Part shown: positions 15,690 through 24,711 of the stretch, in pieces
Numbering within the stretch: position 1 is the stretch's first letter
How the letters are laid out: every line of letters starts with the position of its first letter
Source: an uncultured Bacteroides sp.
GTDB taxonomy: Bacteria; Bacteroidota; Bacteroidia; Bacteroidales; Bacteroidaceae
Reading direction: 5' to 3'
Assembly: GCF_963677715.1 (NCBI RefSeq)
Contig: NZ_OY782495.1
Span: 806,001-870,000 of the forward strand
DNA length: 64,000 nt
The notes under the pieces: generated by a model
Seen by the model: only the letters and a program-made list of their open reading frames with translations
What the model was told of the DNA's origin: nothing
Database searches by the model: none
Position numbers and translations under genes: made by a program

Positions 15690-15884
15690 ATGAAACTTAG
15701 TATTCAACTTCTCACAGCCTGCCTGCTCACAGCGGCAGGCTGTGTTTTTCTCTTCGTAGGTCTTTGGATGCCGCCTGTGGGCGAACTGCATCCGTCTGTG
15801 CTGGTAGCTTTCGGAGAGATAATGACGTTTGCAGGTAGTTTGTTTGGTATCGATTATCACTATAGAAGCAAAAAAAGTAACTAG
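15690..15884 (+). CDS. Small two-helix membrane protein
   Basis: 64 aa from ATG 15690: helix 1 about residues 5-27 (LLTACLLTAAGCVFLFVGLW), a short loop with GELHP, helix 2 about 36-53, then a charged tail DYHYRSKKSN. An in-frame upstream ATG at 15657 lies within the smalltalk gene and is unlikely to be used. It resembles small holin-like or uncharacterised Bacteroides proteins that sit where an N-acetylmuramoyl-L-alanine amidase is often found. No function can be stated. Confidence 0.65.
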   Translation: MKLSIQLLTACLLTAAGCVFLFVGLWMPPVGELHPSVLVAFGEIMTFAGSLFGIDYHYRSKKSN

Positions 15885-15905
15885 TGCGTAGACTTCTTCT
15901 AAAGA

Positions 15906-15940
15906 AAACCCCCGAAGGCTGTGATACACTCCGGGGGTTT
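15906..15940. terminator. Bidirectional terminator
   Basis: AAACCCCCG pairs with CGGGGGTTT across a 17-nt loop, between the plus-strand HU module and the minus-strand FadL-like gene. Confidence 0.75.
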
Positions 15941-15979
15941 AGACACTAAAAAAAATTATATTGCTATGAAAACGGTTTC

Positions 15980-17539
15980 TTAGAAACGCATGCCTAAAGT
16001 TAATAACACCTGACTTCGGGTATTTGTTACTTTGGTAGGATTGAGATAAAGTTCATCAAACGGATAAAAATCTTCTTTATATGTGCTGTATTGATAAGCC
16101 AGATCGCTATAAAAAACGTTGCCACGATAGCCTATTCCTACTGTGTAATTATTGCTGGAAGCAGCATTAGCAAAATCGGTATCCGTATTAATCGAATTAT
16201 AAGGAAGATCCTTGTATGCATCAGTCTTTAAAGCAGCGGCAATGTGATTATATCCTAAACGGAATGCAAACTCAGGAACTACTTTGTACTCTGCACCGAT
16301 ACGGAATGTGCTTACACCTTTCGTCATATCTTTGACCGTACTGTTCTCGTAATCAAACCAAGAACTTCCGTTATCGGGATCACGAAACTTCATGGAAGAG
16401 TAATCTTCATATTCATACTCTGCCCCTAAGGCAAGATTATTGCCTACGGTATACCCCAAACTCAAGTTGTATTTCCATGGAGTTTGCAAATCAAAATCAC
16501 GAGACATGTCTCTGTTGTCGAGTGCATCATACGTATCTACATTTACCGGAGTTGTAGTCGCCTCATCGTTTAAAAACACATCCGATTCTAACCGGGCGCT
16601 GGTGGCCAGTGTCAGTTTATAAAATGTAGGGGTATGTATGGCAGCCCCAATGCGCAAAGGCAATTCTTCAAAAGGACGGACTATTGCTCCTAGCTTGATA
16701 TCGAAACCAGACCCGCTGATATTATTCCAGCTTTGCAAATTATATCCTTCACCATTGCCGTAATCTTCATCATAACTGGAGTATTTAGAATAATTCACGT
16801 CATAAGCACCAATGGTGAGTCCCAGATAGGCACGATCATTCAGATTCAATGCAACATTAAAATCGTATTCATCAATTCCGCCGGACTCTTTAGAAAAGAA
16901 ATTTGAATAAGGAACATTCGGTAATATCGGTTTATAGCCATTACCATCTTTATCAATTAAATAGCCCTGCCATCCAAGTGCAGACAGCCAACCCACGTTA
17001 TTGTCGAGAAAAGAATCAGCATCTCCCAACTCGGAAGTAGTATGGTTAGCCTGGCTTGATATCTGATTAACCTGAGATAGAATTAGATTGTCAGGGGCAG
17101 GGCCCGTATTCATCAGTCCTTCCATCGACATGTTTTTATAAAACGATTTGGAACGATGGTAATTAAAGCCGAAATTTACATATCGTAGCGGAGTTTCATT
17201 GCCTATCTTAGTAGAAAACACAATGCCCACATTATCAAATGTAAAACGATTCCTGTCGGAATTCACCGTTTTGCCGTCGTAAGAACTTTCAGTGCCCATA
17301 GTAGAGAAACCCATGGTCCCCATCACATCGTTGCTGCGATAAATACCTATACCGGCAGGATTGGTACCTATAGTGGAAATATCGCCGCCGAGGGCTCCCA
17401 TGGCACCTCCCATACCAACGAAACGGGCTGTTCCGTTCAAATCTTTATCTGTAAGCTTAGCAGCATCATACACGGTTTGCGCACCGGCACTTCCAGCTAT
17501 TAATAAGGCAAATGCCGCTAGAGTAATTATCTTTTTCAT
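15980..17539 (-). CDS. OmpP1/FadL-family outer-membrane transporter ('hemin receptor' type)
   Basis: 519 aa with signal peptide MKKIITLAAFALLIAGSAGAQ. The mature N-terminus TARFVGMGGAMGALGGDISTIGTNPAGIGIYRSND is the hallmark of the FadL/OmpP1/toluene-X family, where this segment plugs the barrel. The rest is beta-strand rich and ends LLTLGMRF. Bacteroides homologues are often labelled hemin receptor, but the substrate is more likely a hydrophobic compound. It follows the 17574 gene by 34 bp on the same strand, so the two form an operon. Confidence 0.82.
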   Translation of the reverse strand: MKKIITLAAFALLIAGSAGAQTVYDAAKLTDKDLNGTARFVGMGGAMGALGGDISTIGTNPAGIGIYRSNDVMGTMGFSTMGTESSYDGKTVNSDRNRFTFDNVGIVFSTKIGNETPLRYVNFGFNYHRSKSFYKNMSMEGLMNTGPAPDNLILSQVNQISSQANHTTSELGDADSFLDNNVGWLSALGWQGYLIDKDGNGYKPILPNVPYSNFFSKESGGIDEYDFNVALNLNDRAYLGLTIGAYDVNYSKYSSYDEDYGNGEGYNLQSWNNISGSGFDIKLGAIVRPFEELPLRIGAAIHTPTFYKLTLATSARLESDVFLNDEATTTPVNVDTYDALDNRDMSRDFDLQTPWKYNLSLGYTVGNNLALGAEYEYEDYSSMKFRDPDNGSSWFDYENSTVKDMTKGVSTFRIGAEYKVVPEFAFRLGYNHIAAALKTDAYKDLPYNSINTDTDFANAASSNNYTVGIGYRGNVFYSDLAYQYSTYKEDFYPFDELYLNPTKVTNTRSQVLLTLGMRF

Positions 17540-17573
17540 AATTCCTTTTTTTTATTTTAGTACTACTAATCTT

Positions 17574-18836
17574 TTATCTTCTACCTCTCGAAGATGAACC
17601 ACCACCACTACTGGAGCGAGTGCTGCCGCCACCGGAATAACTACTACTCGAACGAGAGGAACTACTGCTAGGCGAATAGCTTCGCGAAGAGGAATTACTG
17701 TCATAAGATCTCCGGCTACTTTCGCTCGAAGAACTCCTTACCGGAGTAGAAGAAGAACTGCCGCGAGTGTAAGAAGGGCTTCTGGTAGTACCACCCTCAT
17801 AAACTCGTGTAGATGAAGATCTGCGTTCACTATTACCGATGCCGCCATTATTTTCATAATAACTGCTACGCGTACTACTAGGACGTGTATAAGTGGTTCT
17901 GCGTGATGAAGAAGCATCTGTGCGAACAGTTACGCCGGGACGCTCGCCAACACTGCGGGTACCCACTACTCTCCGTACGGAGCGTGATGATTGATAAGCA
18001 TTGCTACTACGAGTCATTCGAGAAGAACCTGTAGCATAGGAGGAACGACTGGCAGATCTGCCCGAAGAATAGTTTCCTTCCGAACGACGGCTGGTATATA
18101 CTCGATTATTGCCCCAATAGCCTCTTCCTCCGTAGCCATAACCATAGCCATAACCCGGATACCAGCTATTATATCCAAAACCAAAATACCCGTATCCGTA
18201 ATCCCAACCAAAGCCGCCATACAAACCGCCCCAATAGCCAGGATATAAACCTACTCCGTAATAGGGATATCCCCATCCCCAACCATAGGAGTTATAACGC
18301 CAATCCCACCACAATCTATTAGAAAAAGTAGGAAATGCATAAGCATACAAGCCATCTGTGTACACGTTCCAATCCCATGAATTACCTCCATAAACAATGT
18401 CCCAATAAAGGGGGCTGCTGATGGAAACAGCAAAACGGGGATTGCGGAAACGAATGATGCGTGCAGCATATTCATAATCGTCTTGCGACCCGTCAAAACC
18501 ATTTACCCATTCGCCGTTTAAGTCGGAGTTATCTTTTTCTTTTACGTACAGCGTATCATTCTGCACCTCAAAGTTATTATCAGCCGAATCATAGCGACGG
18601 TTATATTCATCCACATCACGCACATTTCCTCTGCGATCTTTAACGACAACGGCAGTAGGCTGAGAAGTATTATTGGTGGTAACTTCTCTCTTCTCTGGTC
18701 TCGAAGAAGTTTTTTCTTTCTGAACAGCCTCATTATCCTTCTTAGGGGTGTAATAGAGGTCGTCATCATAGCTTTGTGCCATCATAGCCAAAGGTAGGCA
18801 CAAGGCAAGCAGCAATAAAAAAACAATCTTTTTCAT
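17574..18836 (-). CDS. Secreted low-complexity protein (Tyr/Gly/Trp-rich core, Ser/Arg-rich tail)
   Basis: 420 aa with signal peptide MKKIVFLLLLALCLPLAMMAQ. Residues about 25-145 are charged. Residues about 150-255 are extremely rich in Tyr, Gly and Trp (WGWGYPYYGVGLYPGYW and further YGYGYG runs). From about 260 to the end the chain is Ser/Arg-dominated (SSSSRSSSSYSGGGS and similar), ending SSRGRR. No catalytic domain is recognisable. It is probably an envelope or surface protein, encoded directly upstream of the FadL-like transporter. The unusual composition could reflect structural or assembly functions; this is speculative. Confidence 0.6.
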   Translation of the reverse strand: MKKIVFLLLLALCLPLAMMAQSYDDDLYYTPKKDNEAVQKEKTSSRPEKREVTTNNTSQPTAVVVKDRRGNVRDVDEYNRRYDSADNNFEVQNDTLYVKEKDNSDLNGEWVNGFDGSQDDYEYAARIIRFRNPRFAVSISSPLYWDIVYGGNSWDWNVYTDGLYAYAFPTFSNRLWWDWRYNSYGWGWGYPYYGVGLYPGYWGGLYGGFGWDYGYGYFGFGYNSWYPGYGYGYGYGGRGYWGNNRVYTSRRSEGNYSSGRSASRSSYATGSSRMTRSSNAYQSSRSVRRVVGTRSVGERPGVTVRTDASSSRRTTYTRPSSTRSSYYENNGGIGNSERRSSSTRVYEGGTTRSPSYTRGSSSSTPVRSSSSESSRRSYDSNSSSRSYSPSSSSSRSSSSYSGGGSTRSSSGGGSSSRGRR

Positions 18837-18953
18837 AATTACACGGTTTATATAGTTACTTACTTTATTTCTTCACTCTACAAAGATAAAGAAGGCATTT
18901 CCCATTGCAAGGAGATTTTCCCCAATTAATTATAGGGGTTTCCCTAAATGCGC

Positions 18954-18961
18954 TATCTTTG
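18954..18961 (+). promoter_or_regulatory. -7 element (TATCTTTG) of prmA
   Basis: TATCTTTG matches TAnnTTTG, giving a leader of about 75 nt before ATG 19043. Confidence 0.55.
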
Positions 18962-18972
18962 CCGCCACCAGC

Positions 18973-18996
18973 GAATGTTTTGCTTATAAAACATTC
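18973..18996 (+). other. Stem-loop in the prmA leader
   Basis: GAATGTTTT pairs perfectly with AAAACATTC around a 6-nt loop within the predicted 5' leader of prmA. It could influence translation or mRNA stability. Confidence 0.4.
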
Positions 18997-19042
18997 TACC
19001 GCCAGGCTTGTTTGCTCATTTAACGATTAATATAACTCTCTC

Positions 19043-19891
19043 ATGAAATATTTAGAATTTATTTTTCATACAAATCCTTGCAACGAAGCAATAACCGATG
19101 TTTTATCTGCTGTTTTGGGCGAAACCGGATTTGAAAGTTTTATTGAATCCGAAGGTGGATTAACGGCATACGTTCAGCAAAATTTGTTTAACGAACGGGC
19201 AGTAAAAGAAGCCATCGCCTGTTTCCCTATCGAAAAAGTGGATATAAAATATTCATGGTCAGAAGCGGAAGATAAAGACTGGAACGAAGAATGGGAAAAG
19301 AATTTCTTTCAGCCGATAATAATAGATAATAGATGTGTTATTCACAGTACATTCCATCACGACGTTCCGGCGGCGGAATATGATATTGTAATTAATCCGC
19401 AAATGGCCTTCGGAACAGGGCACCACGAAACAACGAGCCTCATTATCAGCGAGTTGCTGGAAGCTAACCTGACAGATAAATCGTTGCTCGATATGGGATG
19501 CGGCACTTCCATTCTTACTATTCTGGCTCGTATGCGCGGCGCACATCCCATCACAGCCATCGATATTGATTTGTGGTGCGTTAACAACTCCAAAGAGAAT
19601 CTTGCTTTAAACGGAATAACAGATGTAACGGTAGAACAGGGCGATGCAACGAGCTTAAAAGGCAAGGAGCCGTTTGATGTCGTGATTGCCAACATAAATC
19701 GGAACATTTTACTCAATGACATGGAAGCATACGTAACTTGCATGAAGCTTGGTGCCGAGCTTTACATGAGTGGTTTTTACACGCAAGACATCCCGATGAT
19801 AAGAGAAACCGCCGAAAGACTCGGCCTACACTTTGTGCACAACAAAGAAAAGAACAACTGGGCTTCTGTGAAATTCTACAAGAAGAGTTGA
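19043..19891 (+). CDS. prmA: Ribosomal protein L11 methyltransferase
   Basis: 282 aa. SAM-dependent trimethylation of ribosomal protein L11. The PrmA-specific motif NPQMAFGTGHHETT (residues about 118-131) is followed by SAM motif I in LLDMGCGTSILTILA (about 148-162), then AIDIDLWCVNNSKENL and DVVIANINRNIL (motif IV NxN). Full length and standing alone downstream of its own promoter. Divergent from the 17574 gene. Confidence 0.95.
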   Translation: MKYLEFIFHTNPCNEAITDVLSAVLGETGFESFIESEGGLTAYVQQNLFNERAVKEAIACFPIEKVDIKYSWSEAEDKDWNEEWEKNFFQPIIIDNRCVIHSTFHHDVPAAEYDIVINPQMAFGTGHHETTSLIISELLEANLTDKSLLDMGCGTSILTILARMRGAHPITAIDIDLWCVNNSKENLALNGITDVTVEQGDATSLKGKEPFDVVIANINRNILLNDMEAYVTCMKLGAELYMSGFYTQDIPMIRETAERLGLHFVHNKEKNNWASVKFYKKS

Positions 19892-20030
19892 AAGAAAGAT
19901 CGCGTACTCAATAGATTTCATGCTCAACAGATTTTTTACCAAAAAACAATCAATGCAGACCAGACCTCAACACAGGTGTATGGTTTGCCGGGGTTTTTCA
20001 GTTAAAAGCAAAAAAGACGAATGAAAATAT

Positions 20031-20894
20031 TTATTGAATGGCGAGTGCTTTCAGTTCGCTGAGCGAGCCGTTGAATACATTCAGGTCTACCTCCTCCTTT
20101 ATGCCCGGCACAGTACCCACATCGGTATGTTGCCAAAAGCGCCACCTACCTTTATAGCGCACAGAATCCACATAATAGTGGGCGATCCAATAAGGATAGA
20201 CATCAAACGAAGGATCGTCCAGATATTTGTCTTTGAATTTGTAAGAAGTATAAAGAATGGGCTTTACCTTATAATGCGCTTCTATACGCTTAAGCCATAT
20301 TTTGAGGCTTGCCTGCAGCTCCTTCTTACTTTTCCTGCCCGTAAGTTCCACATCAAGCACCGGAGGAAGATCTCCCGGCCTCAGCTTCACCGTGCGAATA
20401 AAGAAATCGGCTTGCTTAAGTGCATCTGTTTTCGGAGAAAAGAAATGATAAGCTCCCCGAATAAAACCGTATTTGCGGGCAAGGGCAAAATTTTGTTCAA
20501 AGGCATCATCGCCCAATGTTTCTCCTTCGGTAGCTTTCATAAAAATAAATTGTATGGGATAATCAACACTATCGTTATGAATCAATTTATCCCAATCAAT
20601 CCGCCCCTGGTAGTGCGATACATCTATTCCATGCACATTGTAGCAACAGGGCATGCACACTCCATATCTCTTTGCTCCGTAGCAAGGTTTCCACCGATAA
20701 GCATAAGGACGAATAAAGAAATAATAAAAGCCCGCAGAGAAAAGTATTATAATAACTATAGAAAGTATATTCCGGAACCATACAGGCATAGTGCGAACCG
20801 GCTTCTTTCGTTTGCGCTTATTGGCTGAACGATTAGTTACCACGTTTTTTTTTCGGAGCACGCGTCCATGCGATGTCTTTGTTGATCCGGTCAT
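20031..20894 (-). CDS. Membrane-anchored GH25 lysozyme
   Basis: 287 aa. A basic N-terminus (residues 1-40, rich in Lys/Arg) is followed by a TM helix at about 41-60, then a GH25 (Chalaropsis-type) muramidase domain from about 88 to the end: GIDVSHYQGRIDWDKL, FIFMKATEGETLGDDAFEQNFALARKYGFIRGAYHFF, PPVLDVELTG and YPYWIAHY. The catalytic Asp/Glu pair in DVELTG is present. It would cleave peptidoglycan beta-1,4 linkages in the periplasm. It lies downstream of pfp on the same strand, separated by a terminator-like hairpin. Confidence 0.9.
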   Translation of the reverse strand: MTGSTKTSHGRVLRKKNVVTNRSANKRKRKKPVRTMPVWFRNILSIVIIILFSAGFYYFFIRPYAYRWKPCYGAKRYGVCMPCCYNVHGIDVSHYQGRIDWDKLIHNDSVDYPIQFIFMKATEGETLGDDAFEQNFALARKYGFIRGAYHFFSPKTDALKQADFFIRTVKLRPGDLPPVLDVELTGRKSKKELQASLKIWLKRIEAHYKVKPILYTSYKFKDKYLDDPSFDVYPYWIAHYYVDSVRYKGRWRFWQHTDVGTVPGIKEEVDLNVFNGSLSELKALAIQ

Positions 20895-20947
20895 ACGGTT
20901 CTATTAAAAAAAGAAGTAAGAAGAGAAAAGAAAAAAAAGAAAAAAAG

Positions 20948-20988
20948 AGCCGGCTACAAGCTGGAAAAACAAAAAAGCTTATCGCCGG
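20948..20988 (-). terminator. Terminator of pfp
   Basis: GCCGGC...AAGCT pairs with AGCTT...GCCGGC; on minus it is followed by TCTTTTTTTC. The plus strand beside it (about 20905-20947) is an A/G-only tract. Confidence 0.7.
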
Positions 20989-21007
20989 CTGCTTATTTCA
21001 AATAGAA

Positions 21008-22654
21008 CTACTTAGCTTGTTCCAATTGCAAGGTTTTAGTTGGCTGGTCGCAAACTTCAGTAGGACCAAAATATTGTATCGGGCCCGGATAAACATAATC
21101 GGTTTCAACAGCCCATTTATCACGCTGAGCAACAAAAGCTTTGAAAGGTTTGCCATCCAGTTTCACCAATGCTTTTTGTATCACTGATTTCATTTCACCG
21201 TGACGACGTTCCATGTTCATCATCATCGTAATAGGCACACCACCTGCAATCCAATCCTCGGCAGGAGCAGTAGTGTTACGCACAGACGACATGTATCCGG
21301 TCTTGCCGTTGGCAATCAGCATAGAAGCCGTGTAGCCCAACGAGTAGCAATAGTCGGCATCGAAATTAGAAGGTGCGGCACAACGTCCTTCGTAACCAAA
21401 GAAATGGTGTTGAGCAGCAAACTTACCAACGAATTTGCCTTCGGCCTTCCATTGAGCCAATTTGGTTGAAACCATTTCAGACAAAAGTTTTTCTGTTTCG
21501 ATGAGAGACACCTGAACATTTCCGTGCGGGTCTCTGTCCAGCGTCAACTGGCGGGCAACACCTTCGGGCAAACTACCGTAAATATCGGCATTAGGCTTTG
21601 AGAGTTTGGATATGATATAATCGCGTTGATGAGATTTCTTAATGTGAGAAAACTCTTCGGCATTGGTAGCCAGAAAGTCATTCAGTTCAGAAATCAATCT
21701 CTTCATTGCCGGAATAAATTCAATCAAACCTTCAGGAATCAGCACCGTGCCAAAGTTATTGCCCTGAGCAGCTCTGTTGGCTACAACCTGAGCAATAGAA
21801 GTCACCACGTCGTCCAAAGATAAATCCTCGGCTTCTACCTCTTCAGAAATGATGCAAACGTTAGGTTGAACCTGTAGTGCGCACTCCAAAGCGATATGCG
21901 AAGCCGAACGCCCCATCAGTTTTATGAAATGCCAGTATTTACGAGCCGAATTGCAATCGCGCTGTATGTTACCAATGACTTCCGAGTAAACCTTACAAGC
22001 CGTGTCAAAGCCGAAAGACGCTTCAATCATCTCGTTTTTCAGATCTCCGTCAATGGTTTTCGGGCAACCAATTACCTGCACGCCATACTTTTTGGCTGCA
22101 TAATATTCGGCCAACACACAAGCATTCGTGTTTGAATCGTCTCCGCCGATAATAACAAGTGCAGTAATGCCCAGCTGCTTCAGAATTTCATATCCTTTGT
22201 CAAATTGCTCTTCAGTCTCCAGCTTCGTACGGCCGGAACCAATAATATCAAATCCACCTGTGTTACGGTATTCATCAATGATATCGGATGTTAGTTCCAT
22301 ATAATTGTGATCAACCAATCCGCCGGGGCCCAAAATAAAGCCATACAATCTGCTGTCACTGTTCAATTTCTTAATACCGTCAAACAAGCCCGATATAACA
22401 TTATGCCCCCCGGGTGCCTGACCTCCCGAAAGAATTACACCGACATTCAAAGCGGGAGCGCTGGCTGCCTCGGCAGACTCAACAAACCGAATTAGCGGCA
22501 TTCCGTATGTATTCGGAAACAACTCCTTAATAGCTTCCTGATCGGCCACCGATTGGGTTGCCGCGCCTTCGCTCACTTTGACAAAGCCTTTCAAAGCGTT
22601 GGGAAGCTTAGGCTGGTAGGCTGCCCTTGCCATTTGTAATGCACTTTTAGTCAT
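21008..22654 (-). CDS. pfp: Diphosphate--fructose-6-phosphate 1-phosphotransferase
   Basis: 548 aa, long-form PPi-dependent phosphofructokinase. The phosphate-binding [19 protein letters not shown] is at about residues 72-90. [11 protein letters not shown] carries the GGDDS variant (an extra Asp in place of the Gly of ATP-dependent enzymes), indicating PPi as phosphoryl donor. [10 protein letters not shown] holds the catalytic TIDGDL motif. It makes the fructose-1,6-bisphosphate step reversible in glycolysis. Monocistronic. Confidence 0.93.
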   Translation of the reverse strand: MTKSALQMARAAYQPKLPNALKGFVKVSEGAATQSVADQEAIKELFPNTYGMPLIRFVESAEAASAPALNVGVILSGGQAPGGHNVISGLFDGIKKLNSDSRLYGFILGPGGLVDHNYMELTSDIIDEYRNTGGFDIIGSGRTKLETEEQFDKGYEILKQLGITALVIIGGDDSNTNACVLAEYYAAKKYGVQVIGCPKTIDGDLKNEMIEASFGFDTACKVYSEVIGNIQRDCNSARKYWHFIKLMGRSASHIALECALQVQPNVCIISEEVEAEDLSLDDVVTSIAQVVANRAAQGNNFGTVLIPEGLIEFIPAMKRLISELNDFLATNAEEFSHIKKSHQRDYIISKLSKPNADIYGSLPEGVARQLTLDRDPHGNVQVSLIETEKLLSEMVSTKLAQWKAEGKFVGKFAAQHHFFGYEGRCAAPSNFDADYCYSLGYTASMLIANGKTGYMSSVRNTTAPAEDWIAGGVPITMMMNMERRHGEMKSVIQKALVKLDGKPFKAFVAQRDKWAVETDYVYPGPIQYFGPTEVCDQPTKTLQLEQAK

Positions 22655-23045
22655 TTTTTCTATTTTATTTAAAGGTGTTAGTAAGTTCTATCTTAAAACG
22701 CCAGCAAATTTCGCTTTTTTTTCTGAAATATGAAAGAACGAACCGCCTAAAACCATATTTTTCACCCGACAAAATAAAATTTTGTAACCTATTAGTAAAA
22801 TTCAGCCTATCTATGCCCGTCAAAAGAGCTCTTTTATAAAAAAAAGACTTTCATTTAACATAAAAAAGAACGATAATGTGGCTATTATTTGCAATATTTG
22901 CATAGAAATAACAGCAAAACATCACGCAGAATAAAATCAGGGACGTTTAATCCCTAAAATGTATTAACAAGCTAAGCTTAGACTACACTTTAATTTATTA
23001 CGATTAAGGTGTGTATTTCATAACTATAACTAGACAAAAGTAGTC
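22655..23045. other. Gene-free region upstream of pfp and of the 23046 gene
   Basis: 391 bp without a convincing ORF. It contains small structures: AGGGA/TCCCT (22939-22955), the perfect palindrome CTAAGCTTAG (22972-22981), and a 10-bp stem ACACTTTAAT/ATTAAGGTGT (22985-23012, one G-T). I find no unambiguous TAnnTTTG element for either divergent gene. Confidence 0.4.
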
Positions 23046-23075
23046 GTGAATTGTATACAAACAAACAATAAGCTT

Positions 23076-23669
23076 ATGAAATCGTTAATGTCTATTTTAG
23101 CAGCCGCAGGAATGAGCCTCTTTATGGCGATGTTTTTTGATTTTAAGGTAATAACAGGAAAAAGAATCATACTGTTACTATTATTCTTTATCCCATCCGT
23201 ACTATTTGCACAATATAGAATCGGAAATAGCTACAATGTATCTTTCAAATATCTGGAAAATCAGAAAGATAAATTAGAATACACCGATAGCGACATTACG
23301 TTTAACTTCATCCCCAATGATGATTATTGGGAAATATCGATAACCAACAATAGCACTGAAAATGTCACAATCGATTGGAAAAATGTGCTGTTCATTACCA
23401 GGGGACAATCATCGGCCATTATTTTTAAGAATAAGAACAGCGAACAAGCATCGGATACCATCAGTGTAATAAAAGAACAATCTTCTATTTCCAGAGAGAT
23501 AGCTCCCCAAATACTACATGCAAACAAACAGAACGGAAAGATTTTCGACAAACAAGAGCTAAAAAAGAAAGGCCATAAAAGTTCGGCATCCATAACAGTT
23601 CCCTTGGCAATTGATGGTAACCAAAAAAAATATCTCACCTTCGACTTTGTTATTGAGTATAAAAAATAG
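23076..23669 (+). CDS. Hypothetical secreted or membrane-anchored protein
   Basis: About 197 aa from ATG 23076; an in-frame GTG at 23046 gives 207 aa, and Met codons at about 23124-23130 are further options. The first 55 residues hold two hydrophobic stretches, the second (IILLLLFFIPSVLFAQ) ending like a signal peptide, so the real start may be an inner Met. The mature part (SYNVSFKYLENQKDKLEYTDSDITFNF, EISITNNSTENVTIDW) looks like an all-beta domain in which bound ligand or partner is unknown. I do not recognise the family. Confidence 0.55.
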   Translation: MKSLMSILAAAGMSLFMAMFFDFKVITGKRIILLLLFFIPSVLFAQYRIGNSYNVSFKYLENQKDKLEYTDSDITFNFIPNDDYWEISITNNSTENVTIDWKNVLFITRGQSSAIIFKNKNSEQASDTISVIKEQSSISREIAPQILHANKQNGKIFDKQELKKKGHKSSASITVPLAIDGNQKKYLTFDFVIEYKK

Positions 23670-23698
23670 CTCAAAAAACATAATCCGGTCGTCTTGCT

Positions 23699-23733
23699 AA
23701 AGCAGCAGTTAAAAAGGACTTTCTGCTGCTTTT
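23699..23733 (+). terminator. Terminator
   Basis: AAAGCAGCAG pairs perfectly with CTGCTGCTTT across a 14-nt loop, ending in TTTT. Confidence 0.75.
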
Positions 23734-23791
23734 GCCCCATGTTTTTCCTTAAAAAAAGTACAAACATTCGTCTAAACCAAAAGAATGTGCC

Positions 23792-23799
23792 TATCTTTG
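23792..23799 (+). promoter_or_regulatory. -7 element (TATCTTTG)
   Basis: TATCTTTG matches TAnnTTTG, 39 bp before ATG 23839. Probably drives the three-gene run 23839-25497. Confidence 0.55.
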
Positions 23800-23838
23800 C
23801 CCATTATTTTATATTAAATACATAAAAGCGTAAAGATT

Positions 23839-24114
23839 ATGGCAAGCAGAAGATTACTTAAAAAGAGCGTAAACTATATTATTGGCGAACTATTTACCGA
23901 ATGCATAGTAAATGCCACCTACATACCCGGAACCGATAAAGCAAAAGCTGATGAGCTCATGCTCAACATTCTAAAGATCCAAGACGATTTTGTATCTCGC
24001 ATCAGCCATACAGAACCGGGAAACGTGAAAGGATTCTACAAAAAATTCCGCCTGGATTTCGACTCAAAAACCAATGAAATCATTGATGCTATCGGGAAGC
24101 TGAATAAAAAATAG
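23839..24114 (+). CDS. Conserved small helical protein, unknown function
   Basis: 91 aa, predicted soluble and mostly helical: MASRRLLKKSVNYIIGELF, then ELMLNILKIQDDFVSRISHTEPG and a charged C-terminus. No recognised domain. It stands 15 bp upstream of an acyltransferase gene and has its own -7 element, so it leads a small operon with the acyltransferase and nitrilase genes. Confidence 0.7.
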   Translation: MASRRLLKKSVNYIIGELFTECIVNATYIPGTDKAKADELMLNILKIQDDFVSRISHTEPGNVKGFYKKFRLDFDSKTNEIIDAIGKLNKK

Positions 24115-24129
24115 AAAGCCTAATTAAGC

Positions 24130-24687
24130 ATGAAAAAAGCAATCTACAGTTTTATCTATCACCGCTTATTGGGGTGGAAAGAAAAAGTAACCGCACTCGA
24201 CTTTGAAAAATGCATCGTTTGTGCTGCACCGCATACTACCAATTGGGATTTATTCATCGGTAAACTTTTTTATGGAGCTATTGGGAAAAGCTCCAGTTTC
24301 ATGATGAAAAAAGAATGGTTTTTCTTCCCCTTAGGTATTTTCTTTAAATCAGTAGGAGGCATCCCTGTCTACAGAGGACGCAAAACATCTTTGGTTGATC
24401 AAATGGTGACCCACTTTGCCGAAAGTAAAACGTTCCATCTGGCTATTACCCCCGAAGGTACCCGTAAAGCCAATCCCAACTGGAAAAAAGGTTTCTATTA
24501 CATAGCAATGAAAGCCCAGGTTCCGATTGTTTTAGTAGCCATCGACTATGAAACCAAAACAATCACTGCCGAGAAATCAATTTTTCCATCGGGAGACATA
24601 GATAAAGACATGCGGGAAGTTAAGCTATACTACAAACAATTTAAAGGGAAACACCCTGAAAATTTCACAGTAGGAAAGATTGAATAG
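24130..24687 (+). CDS. 1-acyl-glycerol-3-phosphate acyltransferase-like (PlsC family)
   Basis: 185 aa. The acyltransferase HxxxxD motif is visible as HTTNWD (residues about 37-42). The second block has GGIPVYRG and the third is ITPEGTRKANPNWKKGFYYIA. It is short for PlsC and lacks obvious TM helices, like the small lysophospholipid/glycerophosphate acyltransferases. It is expected to act at the inner membrane in phospholipid or lipid A-related acylation; the exact substrate is uncertain. Confidence 0.82.
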   Translation: MKKAIYSFIYHRLLGWKEKVTALDFEKCIVCAAPHTTNWDLFIGKLFYGAIGKSSSFMMKKEWFFFPLGIFFKSVGGIPVYRGRKTSLVDQMVTHFAESKTFHLAITPEGTRKANPNWKKGFYYIAMKAQVPIVLVAIDYETKTITAEKSIFPSGDIDKDMREVKLYYKQFKGKHPENFTVGKIE

Positions 24688-24711
24688 AATAATCATATTC
24701 CGCATAACACT

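Noticed and set aside
20034..20828. Plus-strand ORF (264 codons) opposite the GH25 lysozyme
   Set aside because: Antisense shadow of a gene with clear catalytic motifs; no domain visible.
20905..20947. A/G-only tract as a regulatory repeat
   Set aside because: It is the T-rich tail of the pfp terminator on the minus strand plus low-complexity DNA; no further structure.
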